From Caldimonas caldifontis (GTDB taxonomy: Bacteria; Pseudomonadota; Gammaproteobacteria; Burkholderiales; Burkholderiaceae_C), in NCBI RefSeq assembly GCF_002930615.1, contig NZ_PSNX01000003.1, positions 124,001 to 188,000 of the forward strand: 64,000 bases of DNA. Reading direction: 5' to 3'. The position numbers and the translations under genes are program-made. This document shows positions 38,095 to 47,278 of the stretch, in pieces. Each line of letters opens with the position of its first letter. Positions within the stretch are counted from its first letter, which is position 1. The notes under the pieces are model-generated. The model worked only from the letters and a program-made list of their open reading frames with translations, was not told the DNA's origin and made no database searches.

Positions 38095-38975
38095 CCCGCG
38101 CACTCATCACCGGCATCGAAGGCTTCACAGGGCACCATCTGGCCCAGACCCTGCGTGAGGCGGGCTACGAGGTGTTCGGAACCTGCCATGGCGCAGCGCC
38201 CGCGAATGCGCATGTCCACGCATGTGACCTGCGTGACGCGGCCCAGGTGGGCGCCGTGGTGAAGGCCGTTCGCCCCGAGGTGGTAGTGCACCTGGCCGCT
38301 ATTTCCTTCGTCGCTCACGGGCAGGTGGACGACATCTACATGGCCAACGTGGTGGGCACACGGCACCTGCTTGACGCGCTCGCGCAGCAAGGCAACGGGG
38401 TGCGCAAGGTGATTCTGGCGAGCAGCGCCAACATCTATGGCAACTCCGACGCAACCGTGCTGGACGAATCGGTGCCGCCTGCGCCGGCCAACGACTACGC
38501 AGTGAGCAAGCTCGCCATGGAGCACATGGCCCGCCTGTGGGCCGACCGGCTGCCCCTGACGATCGTGCGGCCCTTCAACTACACAGGCGTGGGGCAGAGC
38601 GATCGCTTCCTGCTGCCCAAGATCGTGAGCCACTTCCGGCGCCACGAAGCCGTGATCGAGCTGGGAAACCTGGACGTGGTGCGCGACTTTTCCGATGTGC
38701 GCATGGTGGTGGAGTGCTACCGGCGGCTCATAGAACCGGACGCACTGAACGGCACCTTCAACGTGTGCTCGGGCGTGGGCCATTCGTTGCAGGACGTGCT
38801 CGCGCTGATGCGTCAGCTCACGGGGCATGAGATCGAGGTACGCGTGAACCCGGCGTTCGTGCGGGCCAACGAGGTGCACACGCTGATCGGCTCACGCGCA
38901 CGGCTGGACGCGGCCATCGGTGCGGTGCCCGCGATTGCGCTGGCGGACACCTTGCGGTGGATGCTTGAGGCCTGA
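38091..38975 (+). CDS. rmd: GDP-6-deoxy-D-mannose (GDP-D-rhamnose) reductase
   Basis: A short-chain dehydrogenase of 294 aa that reduces the 4-keto product of Gmd to GDP-D-rhamnose. Motifs: LITGIEGFTGHHLAQTL, VVVHLAAISFVAHGQVDDIY, ASSANIYGN, NDYAVSKLAMEHMARLW (Tyr-X3-Lys), RPFNYTGVGQ, ELGNLDVVRDFSDVR and RVNPAFVRANEV. This set matches Rmd of Pseudomonas aeruginosa as I recall it, rather than fucose synthetase (which would make GDP-L-fucose). The call is important: it predicts D-rhamnose in the capsule. Confidence 0.87.
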
Positions 38976-39000
38976 ACGCCAGCGCCGTCTCCTGTCTTCC

Positions 39001-40431
39001 ATGCGCATCGTCATCGACCTGCAGGGCGCGCAGTGCGGCAGCCGACACCGCGGCATCGGGCGCTACAGCCTGGCGCTGACCCAGGCGCTGCTGCGCCTGC
39101 GGGGCGAGCACGAGGTGTTCGTGCTGCTTAATGGGCTTTTCGCCGACACCATCGGCCCGCTGCGTGAGTCGCTGGCCCCGTGGCTGGACGCCGACCATGT
39201 GCGGGTCTGGGACGCGCAGGGACCGGTGGCCTCGACCGACCCGCGCAACGATGTGCGACGCAAGCTGGCAGAGCTGACCCGCGAGGCCGCTATCGCGGGC
39301 TTGCAGCCCGACGTGGTACTGGTGACGAGCTTCTTCGAGGGTTTTGGAGACAACGCCACACTGAGTCTGGGTCGCCTGCCTTGCGGCGCTTTGCAGGCAG
39401 CAGTGTTCTACGACGCGATCCCGCTCATCGAAAGCAAGGCATATCTATCCCATGCGGCCCTGGATCAGGCCTATCGCGCCAAGGCACGCGCGCTGGCAAG
39501 AGCCGACCTGCTGCTGTCGATTTCGGAATCCTCCCGCCAGGAAGCAATAGCCCATCTGGGTATGGCGCCAGAACGGGTGGTGAACATCTCGGCAGCTGCC
39601 GATGACTGCTTCACGCCGGAGCCGGTGCCCGATGCCTTGGCGGCAGCTTTGCGACAGCGCTTGGGCATCCATCGGCCCTTTGTGCTGTGCTCCGGAGCCT
39701 CGGACGCCCGCAAGAACCACTTTCGCCTGCTCAGCGCCTTCGCCCAGCTGGAACCAGCCGTCAGGGCAGGCCATCAGTTGGTGATGGTGGGTGAGGTGCC
39801 CAATTCCCATCGCCGCCTGGTGGACCGCCATATGCGCGACTGCGGCCTGCGTGATGGCGAGGTGGTGTGGACGGGTCGTCTCAGCGATGAAGACCTGCGA
39901 CACCTCTATGTGCTGTGCACGCTGTTCGTCTTCCCCTCGTGGCACGAAGGCTTCGGGTTGCCCGCGCTGGAGGCGATGCGCTGTGGCGCCGCTGTGATCG
40001 GCGCCAACACCACCAGCGTGCCCGAGGTGATCAGCGCAGACTGGGCGCTGTTCGACCCTTTCGACGAAGCCGCCATCGGCGCGCGCATGCAAGAGATGCT
40101 GACCCAGCCCGGCTTGCGCGCGCGTCTGTCGGCGCATGGCCTGCAACAGGCTGAGCGCTTTTCGTGGGAAGTCACCGCGCAACGTGCTCTCGCTGCCATG
40201 GAAGAGGCATCCCGCTCGATGCGCTGTCCCGCGCCGTCAGTGCAGGCCTTGTCCTCGGCGCTCACAGCCCAGTTCGCCGAGCTCAATACGTCGCTGGCTC
40301 GGCAGGACGACCAACTGCGCACCGGCCGCTACGCGCTCAGTGTGGGCGCTGCACGCCGTGCACTGATGCTGGCGTTGGGTCGCCGCCTCGCGACAATGAC
40401 CCGCCGCCTTCGGCAGCGCCTGGGGCGTTGA
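39001..40431 (+). CDS. GT4-family glycosyltransferase (rhamnosyl/mannosyl type)
   Basis: A GT-B glycosyltransferase of 476 aa. The start MRIVIDLQGAQCGSRHRGIGRYSLALTQALL and the segment SGASDARKNHFRLLSAFA, followed by WHEGFGLPALEAMRCGAAV, resemble the WbdA/WbdB and WbpX/Y families that build polymannose and D-rhamnan O-antigens. A charged helical tail of about 60 residues ends the protein (LGRRLATMTRRLRQRLGR) and may bind the membrane or the WbdD-like partner. Donor is plausibly GDP-D-rhamnose or GDP-mannose. Confidence 0.87.
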   Translation: MRIVIDLQGAQCGSRHRGIGRYSLALTQALLRLRGEHEVFVLLNGLFADTIGPLRESLAPWLDADHVRVWDAQGPVASTDPRNDVRRKLAELTREAAIAGLQPDVVLVTSFFEGFGDNATLSLGRLPCGALQAAVFYDAIPLIESKAYLSHAALDQAYRAKARALARADLLLSISESSRQEAIAHLGMAPERVVNISAAADDCFTPEPVPDALAAALRQRLGIHRPFVLCSGASDARKNHFRLLSAFAQLEPAVRAGHQLVMVGEVPNSHRRLVDRHMRDCGLRDGEVVWTGRLSDEDLRHLYVLCTLFVFPSWHEGFGLPALEAMRCGAAVIGANTTSVPEVISADWALFDPFDEAAIGARMQEMLTQPGLRARLSAHGLQQAERFSWEVTAQRALAAMEEASRSMRCPAPSVQALSSALTAQFAELNTSLARQDDQLRTGRYALSVGAARRALMLALGRRLATMTRRLRQRLGR

Positions 40432-40478
40432 AGGCGACTGGCCGCTCCTAGAATCCCGGGCCTGCACCCCGACCCGCC

Positions 40479-41651
40479 ATGCCCACCCTCCTGATCGACA
40501 TCACCCGCCTGCTTGGTCGCCTGCTCAAGGGCCGGCTGGCCACTGGTGTGGACCGGGTGGACTTGGCCTATGTGGCGCATTACGGGCACCGCGCGCGCGC
40601 GGTGGTGCGCGTGCAAGGGCGCAGCGTCGCTCTGTCGATGCGGGCCTCGCAGGCGGTGTTCGAACAGCTGGTGGCGCAGCGCGAAGCGCTGCCGTGGTCG
40701 ATCGGCATGCGCGTGCTGCGCGGGGCGCTGGCAGGGGGGGGTGAGGCGCCTCTGGCGGGTTCGCTGGTCTTCAACACGGGCCACAGCGGCCTGCATCAGC
40801 CCGCTTATGCCAAGCAGTTGCGTGCGCAGGGGCTGCGCCCGGTGTTCATGGTGCACGACCTGATTCCCATCACCCACCACGAATACTGCCGGGCCGGTGA
40901 GCGCGAGCGGCACATGCAGCGCATGGACACGGTGCTGGACACGGCTGCGGGCGTGGTGACGAACTCGCAGTCCACGCTGGGCGAGCTGGCCCGCTACGCG
41001 CAGCAGCGTGGCAAGCCCATGCCCCCAGCGCAGTGCGCCCTGCTGGCGCCGGGGCTGCCGCATCTGACGCCCGGGCCGCGGCCCATCGCCGAGCCCTACT
41101 TCGTGGTGCTGGGCACGATCGAGCCGCGCAAGAACCACTGGATGCTGCTGCAGGTGTGGCGCCGACTGGTGGAGCGCCTGGGCCCCGAGGCAGCGCCGCG
41201 ACTCGTCGTGATCGGCCAGCGGGGCTGGGAATGCGAGAACGTGGTGGACCTGCTCGAGCGCTGCGAGCCGCTGCGCGGTGTGGTGGTCGAGCAGGCCTCG
41301 TGCACCGATGCGGGCCTGACGACCTGGCTGCACCATGCGCAGGCCTTGCTGTTCCCGTCCTTCGTGGAGGGCTACGGTCTGCCGATGGTGGAGGCCCTGA
41401 TGCTGGGCACGCCGGTGATCGCAAGCGATCTGGCCGTCTTCCGGGAACTGGCGAGCGACATCCCTGATTTCGTCGATCCGTTGGACGGGCCCGGCTGGAT
41501 GGACCGGATCGAGCGCTACGCCGCCCCCGGGAGCCCGCTGCGCGCCGCCCAAGTGGCGCGCATGGTCGGCTATGCGCCGCCCACCTGGGCCAGCCATTTC
41601 GCGGCGGTGGATGCCTTGCTGGAGCGGCTGCATGGCCACGGCAGCGACTGA
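40479..41651 (+). CDS. GT4-family glycosyltransferase
   Basis: A 390-aa GT-B enzyme: DITRLLGRLLKGRLATGVDRVDL at the N-terminus, then HDLIPITHHEY, VVLGTIEPRKNHWMLL and SFVEGYGLPMVEALMLGTPVIASDLAVFREL. A TAGAAT box at 40449-40454, 24 bases before the ATG, resembles a -10 element, so there may be an internal promoter. The gene overlaps the following kpsC-like gene by 20 bases. It shares its N-terminal style with the GT gene upstream of kpsD, suggesting related donors. Confidence 0.87.
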   Translation: MPTLLIDITRLLGRLLKGRLATGVDRVDLAYVAHYGHRARAVVRVQGRSVALSMRASQAVFEQLVAQREALPWSIGMRVLRGALAGGGEAPLAGSLVFNTGHSGLHQPAYAKQLRAQGLRPVFMVHDLIPITHHEYCRAGERERHMQRMDTVLDTAAGVVTNSQSTLGELARYAQQRGKPMPPAQCALLAPGLPHLTPGPRPIAEPYFVVLGTIEPRKNHWMLLQVWRRLVERLGPEAAPRLVVIGQRGWECENVVDLLERCEPLRGVVVEQASCTDAGLTTWLHHAQALLFPSFVEGYGLPMVEALMLGTPVIASDLAVFRELASDIPDFVDPLDGPGWMDRIERYAAPGSPLRAAQVARMVGYAPPTWASHFAAVDALLERLHGHGSD

Positions 41652-42654
41652 GGTCGTGTACGGCTGCGGCTTTTCGCCCTGGAAGAAGCCGCTGGTGCGC
41701 CGCTTCCTGGCCCCGGCGCGCGTGCGTTTTGTGGCATCCCCCGAGGCGGTGCCACCGGGAGCGACCGCGGTGGTCTGGGGTCTGGCATCGGTTCCGGAAG
41801 GACGCAAGGTGCTGCGCCTGGAGGATGGCTTCCTGCGCTCCGTGGGTCTGGGGGCCGACCTCATCAAGCCGGTGTCGTGGGTGGTGGACGGACGAGGGCT
41901 CTACTACGACGCGTCGCGGCCGTCCGACCTGGAGCACCTGCTGCTGCATGAGCCATTCCCGCCTGAGCTGCTGGAGCGGGCTGCCCGGTTGCGGGCACGC
42001 ATCGTGCAGGCCGGGCTCACCAAGTACAACGTGGGCCAGGGCGGCTGGCAGCGGCCTGCCGGCGCCGAACGGGTGGTGCTGGTGCCCGGGCAGGTGGAAA
42101 GCGACGCGGCCATTCGACATGGTGCACCGGGCGTGCGCACCAATCTGGGTCTGCTGCGGGCCGTGCGCGAGGCCCGGCCGGGGGCTTTCGTTGTGTACAA
42201 GCCACACCCTGACGTGCTGGCGGGGCTGCGAGCCCAGGGGCGGGGCGAGGCGGAGGCGCGGCAATGGTGTGACGAGATCGTCACGGATGTATCGATGCAC
42301 GACCTTCTGGAACAGGTGGACGAGGTGCATGTGCTCACTTCCCTGGCTGGATTCGAGGCGCTTCTGAGACACAAGCGAGTGGTCACTTACGGGCAACCCT
42401 TCTATGCTGGATGGGGCCTCACGGAAGACCAGACGCCGCTCACACGCCGCAACCGCCAGCTACCCCTGGATGCGCTGGTGGCAGCAGCCTTGATCCTCTA
42501 TCCACGCTATGTCAGCCCTCGCACCGGCCGGCCCATCACGCCGGAGCAGGCGCTGGACGAGTTGCTCGCTTGGCGCGAACGCTTACCACCGGGAACGCCG
42601 CTCTGGCGCAAAATGCTGCGTTTGGTGTTGAAGGTGTTGGTAGGTACCAAATGA
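41632..42654 (+). CDS. kpsC: KpsC-like beta-Kdo transferase, single-domain (half-length)
   Basis: 340 aa, matching only one of the two domains of E. coli KpsC (about 675 aa). Typical segments: YGCGFSPWKKP, LRLEDGFLRSVGLGADL, LTKYNVGQGGW, VLVPGQVESDAAIRHG, VYKPHPDVLAGL, VHVLTSLAGFEALL and TYGQPFYAGWGL. KpsC proteins add alternating Kdo residues to the glycolipid anchor of group 2 capsules. With one domain it may add a single Kdo or a single linkage type. The start is set by the YGCGFSPWKKP motif and lies inside the preceding gene. Stop overlaps kpsS as ATGA. Confidence 0.85.
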   Translation: MATAATEVVYGCGFSPWKKPLVRRFLAPARVRFVASPEAVPPGATAVVWGLASVPEGRKVLRLEDGFLRSVGLGADLIKPVSWVVDGRGLYYDASRPSDLEHLLLHEPFPPELLERAARLRARIVQAGLTKYNVGQGGWQRPAGAERVVLVPGQVESDAAIRHGAPGVRTNLGLLRAVREARPGAFVVYKPHPDVLAGLRAQGRGEAEARQWCDEIVTDVSMHDLLEQVDEVHVLTSLAGFEALLRHKRVVTYGQPFYAGWGLTEDQTPLTRRNRQLPLDALVAAALILYPRYVSPRTGRPITPEQALDELLAWRERLPPGTPLWRKMLRLVLKVLVGTK

Positions 42655-44030
42655 TCAGGAACGGGTGGCAGGCCTTTGCCGGCAAACGGGTGCTGCTCCT
42701 GCAGGGGCCCGTGGGCCCGTTCTTTGCCCAGCTCGCCGACATCCTGCGCGAGGCCGGAGCGGCCAGCGTCCACAAGGTCAACTTCAACGGCGGAGACTGG
42801 CTGTTCTACCCCCGCGCAGCCTACAACCACCGTGACACGATGGACGCCTGGCCGGAGGCCCTCGACCGGCTGCTCGAACGAGAAGGCATCGACGCGCTGT
42901 TCCTTTTCGGCGACTGCCGCCCCATCCACGAGGTGGCACACCAGGCGGCCCAGCGCCGCAACGTCGAGGTGTGGGTGTTCGAGGAAGGCTATGTGCGCCC
43001 GAACTTCGTGACACTTGAGCCCTACGGGGTGAACAACCATTCGCGATTGCCGCGCGACCCGGACTTCTACCGTCACCTGCCGCCCACCAAGGCGCCGCAG
43101 GAGCGGGAAGTGGGCAACACCTTCTGGCACACCGCCCTGTGGGCCTTCCTCTACTACACCGCCGCCATCGTGCTGCGGCCCTTTTTCCCGCACTATCGCC
43201 ATCACCGGCCGCTCAATGCTGCGGAAGTGCTGCCCTGGCTGAAGAGCCCGCTGCGCAAATGGCTCTACCGCATCCGCGAGCGCGGGCTGGAGGCCCGGCT
43301 CACGGGCGAGCTGTCCAAGCGCTTCTTCCTGGTGCCGCTGCAGGTGAACACCGATTTCCAGGTGCGGGTGCACTCCGACTTCGAGTCCGTGCCGCATTTC
43401 ATGGAAACGCTGGTGGCCTCTTTTGCCCGGCACGCCCCCAAGGACCACTACCTGGCCTTCAAGCACCACCCGATGGACCGGGGCTACCACGACTACACCG
43501 AGCGCATCTCGCGGTTGGCGCGTGAACACGGGCTGGGTGACCGGCTGCTCTACCTGCACGACCAGCACCTGCCTTCGCTGCTGCAGCATGCCCGCGGGGT
43601 GGCTGTCATCAACAGCACCGTGGGCCTGTCGGCACTGCATCACGGGACGCCCCTGATGGTGCTGGGCGATGCGATGTACGACTTCGCCGGCCTGAGCTTC
43701 CAGGGGCCGCTCGACAGCTTCTGGACGCAAGCGGAGCAGGGCGCGCCCGACATGGCGCTGTACGACCGCTTCCGCGCCTACCTCGTTCACCACACCCAGC
43801 TCAACGGCAGCTTCTACCGCTATGGCGTCTTCGATCGCGCAGATGCGGCCGATCCGGAACCTGACACCGTGGACGCCGCGCCGCCGGCGTCGGCTGTGGT
43901 GGTCCCGCTGCCGACACGCGCGGTGCCGCCGACCGACACCATGCCGCCGATGCCTGCGCCCGTGGTGGCCCGCTGGCAGGCAGCGCAGTCAGGCCGCAGT
44001 GCTGCGTTGCCAAGCACCGATCGTCACTGA
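42651..44030 (+). CDS. kpsS: KpsS-like capsule beta-Kdo transferase
   Basis: A 459-aa protein. The N-terminal VLLLQGPVGPFFAQLADIL, VHKVNFNGGDWLFYP and the later VPLQVNTDFQVRVHSDF, FKHHPMDRGYHDY and VINSTVGLSALHHGTP are characteristic of KpsS, which adds the first Kdo to lysophosphatidylglycerol. The last ~60 residues are a proline/alanine-rich tail not expected in KpsS and probably disordered. Its presence shows that the polymer is attached to a phospholipid-Kdo anchor. Confidence 0.9.
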   Translation: MIRNGWQAFAGKRVLLLQGPVGPFFAQLADILREAGAASVHKVNFNGGDWLFYPRAAYNHRDTMDAWPEALDRLLEREGIDALFLFGDCRPIHEVAHQAAQRRNVEVWVFEEGYVRPNFVTLEPYGVNNHSRLPRDPDFYRHLPPTKAPQEREVGNTFWHTALWAFLYYTAAIVLRPFFPHYRHHRPLNAAEVLPWLKSPLRKWLYRIRERGLEARLTGELSKRFFLVPLQVNTDFQVRVHSDFESVPHFMETLVASFARHAPKDHYLAFKHHPMDRGYHDYTERISRLAREHGLGDRLLYLHDQHLPSLLQHARGVAVINSTVGLSALHHGTPLMVLGDAMYDFAGLSFQGPLDSFWTQAEQGAPDMALYDRFRAYLVHHTQLNGSFYRYGVFDRADAADPEPDTVDAAPPASAVVVPLPTRAVPPTDTMPPMPAPVVARWQAAQSGRSAALPSTDRH

Positions 44031-44050
44031 CGCTGGCCCGTGTTTTACCC

Positions 44051-45100
44051 ATGCCGATGTCTCTGCGCGACGTCCTGATGAGCCCGCTGTGGTGCGCGGC
44101 CCTTTTCACCTCGGCCAAGTCCTTCCGGGACAACCGGGTGCTCGGGTCCCCCCGCCTCAATGCCTGGGGCTTGCACTCGCAGCGCCTGCGCCTGGCGCAT
44201 GGCCTGGCTGAACAACGTCGCGCCCGGCTCGCATTCCTGGTGCAACCCGAAGATCGTGCCGCTTTTGCCCGCGATGGCTTCGTGATCCGGCACGATGCCT
44301 TGCCTGCCGACCAATTTGCCGCTCTGCGTGACAGCCTGCTGGCCTACCGCGCACCGGCACGCGAGATGCTGCAGGGCGACACCGTCACGCGACGCATCGC
44401 GCTTGACACCGAGCTGCTCGACGCCCAGCCTGCCCTCAAGGGCTTCCTGCGCTCGCCGTTGTGGCACGGCCTGAGCCGCTATGTGGGCAGCTTCGACCAG
44501 GAGCCCGTCGCTTACATCCAGACCATCCTGTCGCACGTGGTGGCCGCACCACCCGACCCCCAGACCCACCTGCACGCCGACACCTTCCACCCCACCGTGA
44601 AGGCCTGGTACTTCCTGACCGACGTGGCGGCCGATGCCGGCCCCTTCTGCTACGTGCCGGGCTCGCACCGGCTCACGCCCGAGCGTCTGGCGTGGGAACA
44701 GGCGAAGAGCCTGGTCGCCGCGCAAGACGCCGACATCCTCACCGGCCGCGGCTCCTTCCGCATCCGCCGCGACGAGCTGGCGGGCCTGAACCTGCCCGAG
44801 CCCAAGCTCTTTGCCGTGCCGGCCAATACGCTGGTGGTGGCCGACACCTTCGGTTTCCATGCCCGCGGGCCCTCGCTGCAGCCGTCCACGCGCATCGAGA
44901 TCTGGGGCTACGGCCGGCGCAACCCCTTCCTGCCCTGGGCCGGCGCCGACCTGCTGTCGCTGCCCGGCCTGGCCGAGCGGCGCGTGGGCTGGTACTGGCA
45001 GGCGCTGGACTGGCGTGAACGCCGCCTCGGCCAGCGCAGCCCCTGGCGGGATGTGGGGCCGGTGACGCCAGGCGAGGCCGCCAAGCTGACACGGGTGTGA
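44051..45100 (+). CDS. PhyH (phytanoyl-CoA dioxygenase) family protein
   Basis: A 349-aa Fe(II)/2-oxoglutarate-type oxygenase. The metal-binding HXD is at His175-Asp177 (THLHADTFHP), the distal histidine is in FGFHARGP, and the 2-oxoglutarate arginine in STRIEIW. It starts 20 bases after kpsS and may be the last gene of the capsule run. It could hydroxylate a lipid or sugar of the product; no specific substrate can be inferred. Confidence 0.83.
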   Translation: MPMSLRDVLMSPLWCAALFTSAKSFRDNRVLGSPRLNAWGLHSQRLRLAHGLAEQRRARLAFLVQPEDRAAFARDGFVIRHDALPADQFAALRDSLLAYRAPAREMLQGDTVTRRIALDTELLDAQPALKGFLRSPLWHGLSRYVGSFDQEPVAYIQTILSHVVAAPPDPQTHLHADTFHPTVKAWYFLTDVAADAGPFCYVPGSHRLTPERLAWEQAKSLVAAQDADILTGRGSFRIRRDELAGLNLPEPKLFAVPANTLVVADTFGFHARGPSLQPSTRIEIWGYGRRNPFLPWAGADLLSLPGLAERRVGWYWQALDWRERRLGQRSPWRDVGPVTPGEAAKLTRV

Positions 45101-45110
45101 GTCGAGCCCG

Positions 45111-45133
45111 ACCTGTGAATGACAGGTTTTGTC
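45111..45133 (+). terminator. Possible weak intrinsic terminator after the capsule run
   Basis: ACCTGT-GAATG-ACAGGT forms a 6-bp stem, followed by TTTTGTCT. It is the only terminator-like structure at the end of the long plus-strand run. The short stem makes it uncertain, and the palindrome may instead be an operator for the antitoxin gene just downstream. Confidence 0.35.
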
Positions 45134-45169
45134 TAAAATAGCTAATTCGTGATTCGCTGGGGTGCTTCC

Positions 45170-45439
45170 ATGATCACCTTCACGTCTGCCGAGGCACAGA
45201 ACCGCTTCGGAGAACTGCTCGACCGCTCTCAGCGCGAACCGGTGCAGGTGACGCGCCGCGGCCGTCCCGTGGCCTATGTGGTGAGCGAACACGACATGCG
45301 AGAACTGCAAGCCCTGGACGCACGGCGCCAGGAAGCCGCGCGCTGGTATGCCCAATATCGCCAGACCCTGGCGCCCGCAGGGGCTGCCGCCGATCTGAGC
45401 GACACCGACATCGACCGCCTGGTGCATGAGCTTCGGTAG
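45170..45439 (+). CDS. Phd/YefM-type antitoxin
   Basis: An 89-aa antitoxin: MITFTSAEAQNRFGELLDRSQREPVQVTRRGRPVAYVVS is the Phd fold, then a helical toxin-binding tail. ATG at 45170 begins the fold; the longer GTG start seven codons up adds unrelated residues. A TAAAAT box at 45134-45139 could be its -10. It overlaps the PIN gene by 14 bases. Confidence 0.87.
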   Translation: MITFTSAEAQNRFGELLDRSQREPVQVTRRGRPVAYVVSEHDMRELQALDARRQEAARWYAQYRQTLAPAGAAADLSDTDIDRLVHELR

Positions 45440-45842
45440 GCCCGTCGTGGTCGATACCGGGGTGCTGGTGTCGGCGGCGATCCGTCCGGGCTCGGTGCCG
45501 GCGCTGGCCCTTGAAAAGGCCCTGCTGCAATTCGACATCTGCTGCTCGCCCGAGACGTGGCAGGAGGTCGAGACCGTCCTGATGCGCGACAAGTTCGATC
45601 GCTACCTGTCTTTGCCGCAGCGACTGGACTTTCTGCGCGGCCTGCAACCGCACCTGACGCCCTACGAGGTGAACGAGGCCGTCACCGACTGCATGGATCC
45701 GCAGGACAACAAGTTCCTGGCCTTGGCGTGGACGGCCCAGGCGGAGTTGATCATCGCGAGCGATCCTCACCTGACCGCACTCCATCCCTGGCGCGATATC
45801 CCGATCCTGCCCCCGGCGGCCTTCCTGGTGGGAGTGCGATAG
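45426..45842 (+). CDS. PIN-domain toxin (COG1569-like)
   Basis: A 138-aa PIN-domain protein with acidic residues in VVVDTGVLVSAAI (Asp10), SPETWQEVETVL, DCMDPQDNKFLALA and IIASD. The DPxDNKFL variant is typical of the putative toxin family paired with Phd-like antitoxins. It is expected to be an RNase. The overlapping antitoxin upstream supports the pair. Confidence 0.85.
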   Translation: MSFGRPVVVDTGVLVSAAIRPGSVPALALEKALLQFDICCSPETWQEVETVLMRDKFDRYLSLPQRLDFLRGLQPHLTPYEVNEAVTDCMDPQDNKFLALAWTAQAELIIASDPHLTALHPWRDIPILPPAAFLVGVR

Positions 45843-45899
45843 GCACGGCGGTGGTCATGGACCCGCCTAGAATTCCCTGCCCATTCTTCGAGCCCCCAC

Positions 45900-46568
45900 A
45901 TGCAGACCCCCGACCCCCTCGCCCTCGATTTCGTGAAGTTCTCGGTCGATGCCGGGGTGCTGCGCTTTGGCGAATTCAAGACCAAGGCAGGGCGGATGAG
46001 CCCGTATTTCTTCAACGCCGGACTGTTCAACGACGGCGCCAAGCTGGGCCGGCTGGCCGAGTTCTATGCGAAGCGCCTGATCGATAGCGGCCTGGCCTTC
46101 GACATGCTCTTTGGCCCGGCCTACAAGGGCATCACGCTGGCCGCGGCGGTGGCCATCGAGCTGGCGCGACTGGGCCGCAACGTGCCCTATGCCTACAACC
46201 GCAAGGAAGCCAAGGACCACGGCGAGGGCGGCACCCTGGTGGGCGCGCCGGTGGCCGGGCGGGTGCTGATCATCGACGACGTGATCTCGGCCGGCACCTC
46301 GGTGCGTGAATCCATCACGATGATCCGCGCGGCCGGCGCCACCCCCTGCGGGGTGGCGATCGCCCTGGACCGACAGGAAAAGGCGACGGAAAACGGCAAC
46401 GATGCCCCATATTCGGCAGTGCAATGGGTGCGCAGCCAGCTTGGTCTTGAGGTGTGCGCGATTGCCACCCTCACGGACTTGCTGCAGTATCTGCAAACCA
46501 CGGCCGATCCGGCATTGGGCACGCATTTCGCAAGTGTGGCGGCGTACCGCGACCGCTACGGAGTCTGA
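45900..46568 (+). CDS. pyrE: Orotate phosphoribosyltransferase
   Basis: Pyrimidine biosynthesis enzyme, orotate plus PRPP to OMP, 222 aa. The family segments are LRFGEFKTKAGRMSPYFFNAG, FGPAYKGITLA, YNRKEAKDHGEGG and the PRPP-binding VLIIDDVISAGTS. A TAGAAT box at 45869-45874 could be the -10, giving a short leader. Housekeeping gene wedged between toxin-antitoxin modules. Confidence 0.95.
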   Translation: MQTPDPLALDFVKFSVDAGVLRFGEFKTKAGRMSPYFFNAGLFNDGAKLGRLAEFYAKRLIDSGLAFDMLFGPAYKGITLAAAVAIELARLGRNVPYAYNRKEAKDHGEGGTLVGAPVAGRVLIIDDVISAGTSVRESITMIRAAGATPCGVAIALDRQEKATENGNDAPYSAVQWVRSQLGLEVCAIATLTDLLQYLQTTADPALGTHFASVAAYRDRYGV

Positions 46569-46574
46569 ACGAGG

Positions 46575-47276
46575 ATGAAACACTGGGTCTGGGCCCTCTT
46601 CCGTGTGGCCTGTGCCGCTGGCGCCACCGCCCTGGCGGGCCTGCCTGCGTCCGCCCAGGGCATCTACACGTGTACGGACAACAAGGGCCGCAAGCTCACC
46701 TCCGACCGGCCCATCCTGGAATGCCTGGACCGCGAGCAGCGCGTACTGAACAAGGACGGCTCCACGCGCACGGTGCTGCCGCCCAGCCTGACGGCCGACG
46801 AACGCGCCGCCCTGGAGGCCAAGGAGCGCAAGGCCAACCTGGAGCGCATGGCCCAGCAGGACGCCATCCGCCGCGACCGCCTGCTGCTGATGCGCTATCC
46901 CAGCGAGTCCGAGCACCTCAAGGCCCGCGAGGCGGCGCTGGAGGATGTGTACGCCTCCATCCGCAACTCGGAAAAGCGCATCACCGAGCTCGAGGCCGAG
47001 CGCAAGCCGCTGCTGGACGAAACCGAGTTCTACAAGGGGCGGGCCCTGCCGGCCAAGCTCAAGCAGTCGATCGAGTTCGTGGACGTGGCGGTGGATGCCC
47101 ACAAGACACTGATCACCAACCAGCGGGCCGAGCTGCAACGCATCAACTACCTCTTCGACCAGGAACTCGACCGCCTGCGCCGCCTGTGGGCCGGCGCCGC
47201 CCCGGGCTCCCTCCCCTTGGCCGACCCGCCGCCGCGCCGCGACGCGGCCGGGGCTGCCGGCGCGCGGGCCCAGTGA
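46575..47276 (+). CDS. DUF4124 domain-containing exported protein
   Basis: A 233-aa protein following pyrE by six bases. A signal peptide (ALFRVACAAGATALAGLPASAQG) precedes a DUF4124 domain (IYTCTDNKGRKLTSDRPI), which is typical of small periplasmic proteins in betaproteobacteria. The remainder is mostly helical, with a coiled-coil stretch (ALEAKERKANLERM and ITELEAERK) and an alanine/proline-rich end. The function is unknown; probably a cell-envelope protein. Confidence 0.82.
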   Translation: MKHWVWALFRVACAAGATALAGLPASAQGIYTCTDNKGRKLTSDRPILECLDREQRVLNKDGSTRTVLPPSLTADERAALEAKERKANLERMAQQDAIRRDRLLLMRYPSESEHLKAREAALEDVYASIRNSEKRITELEAERKPLLDETEFYKGRALPAKLKQSIEFVDVAVDAHKTLITNQRAELQRINYLFDQELDRLRRLWAGAAPGSLPLADPPPRRDAAGAAGARAQ

Positions 47277-47278
47277 GC

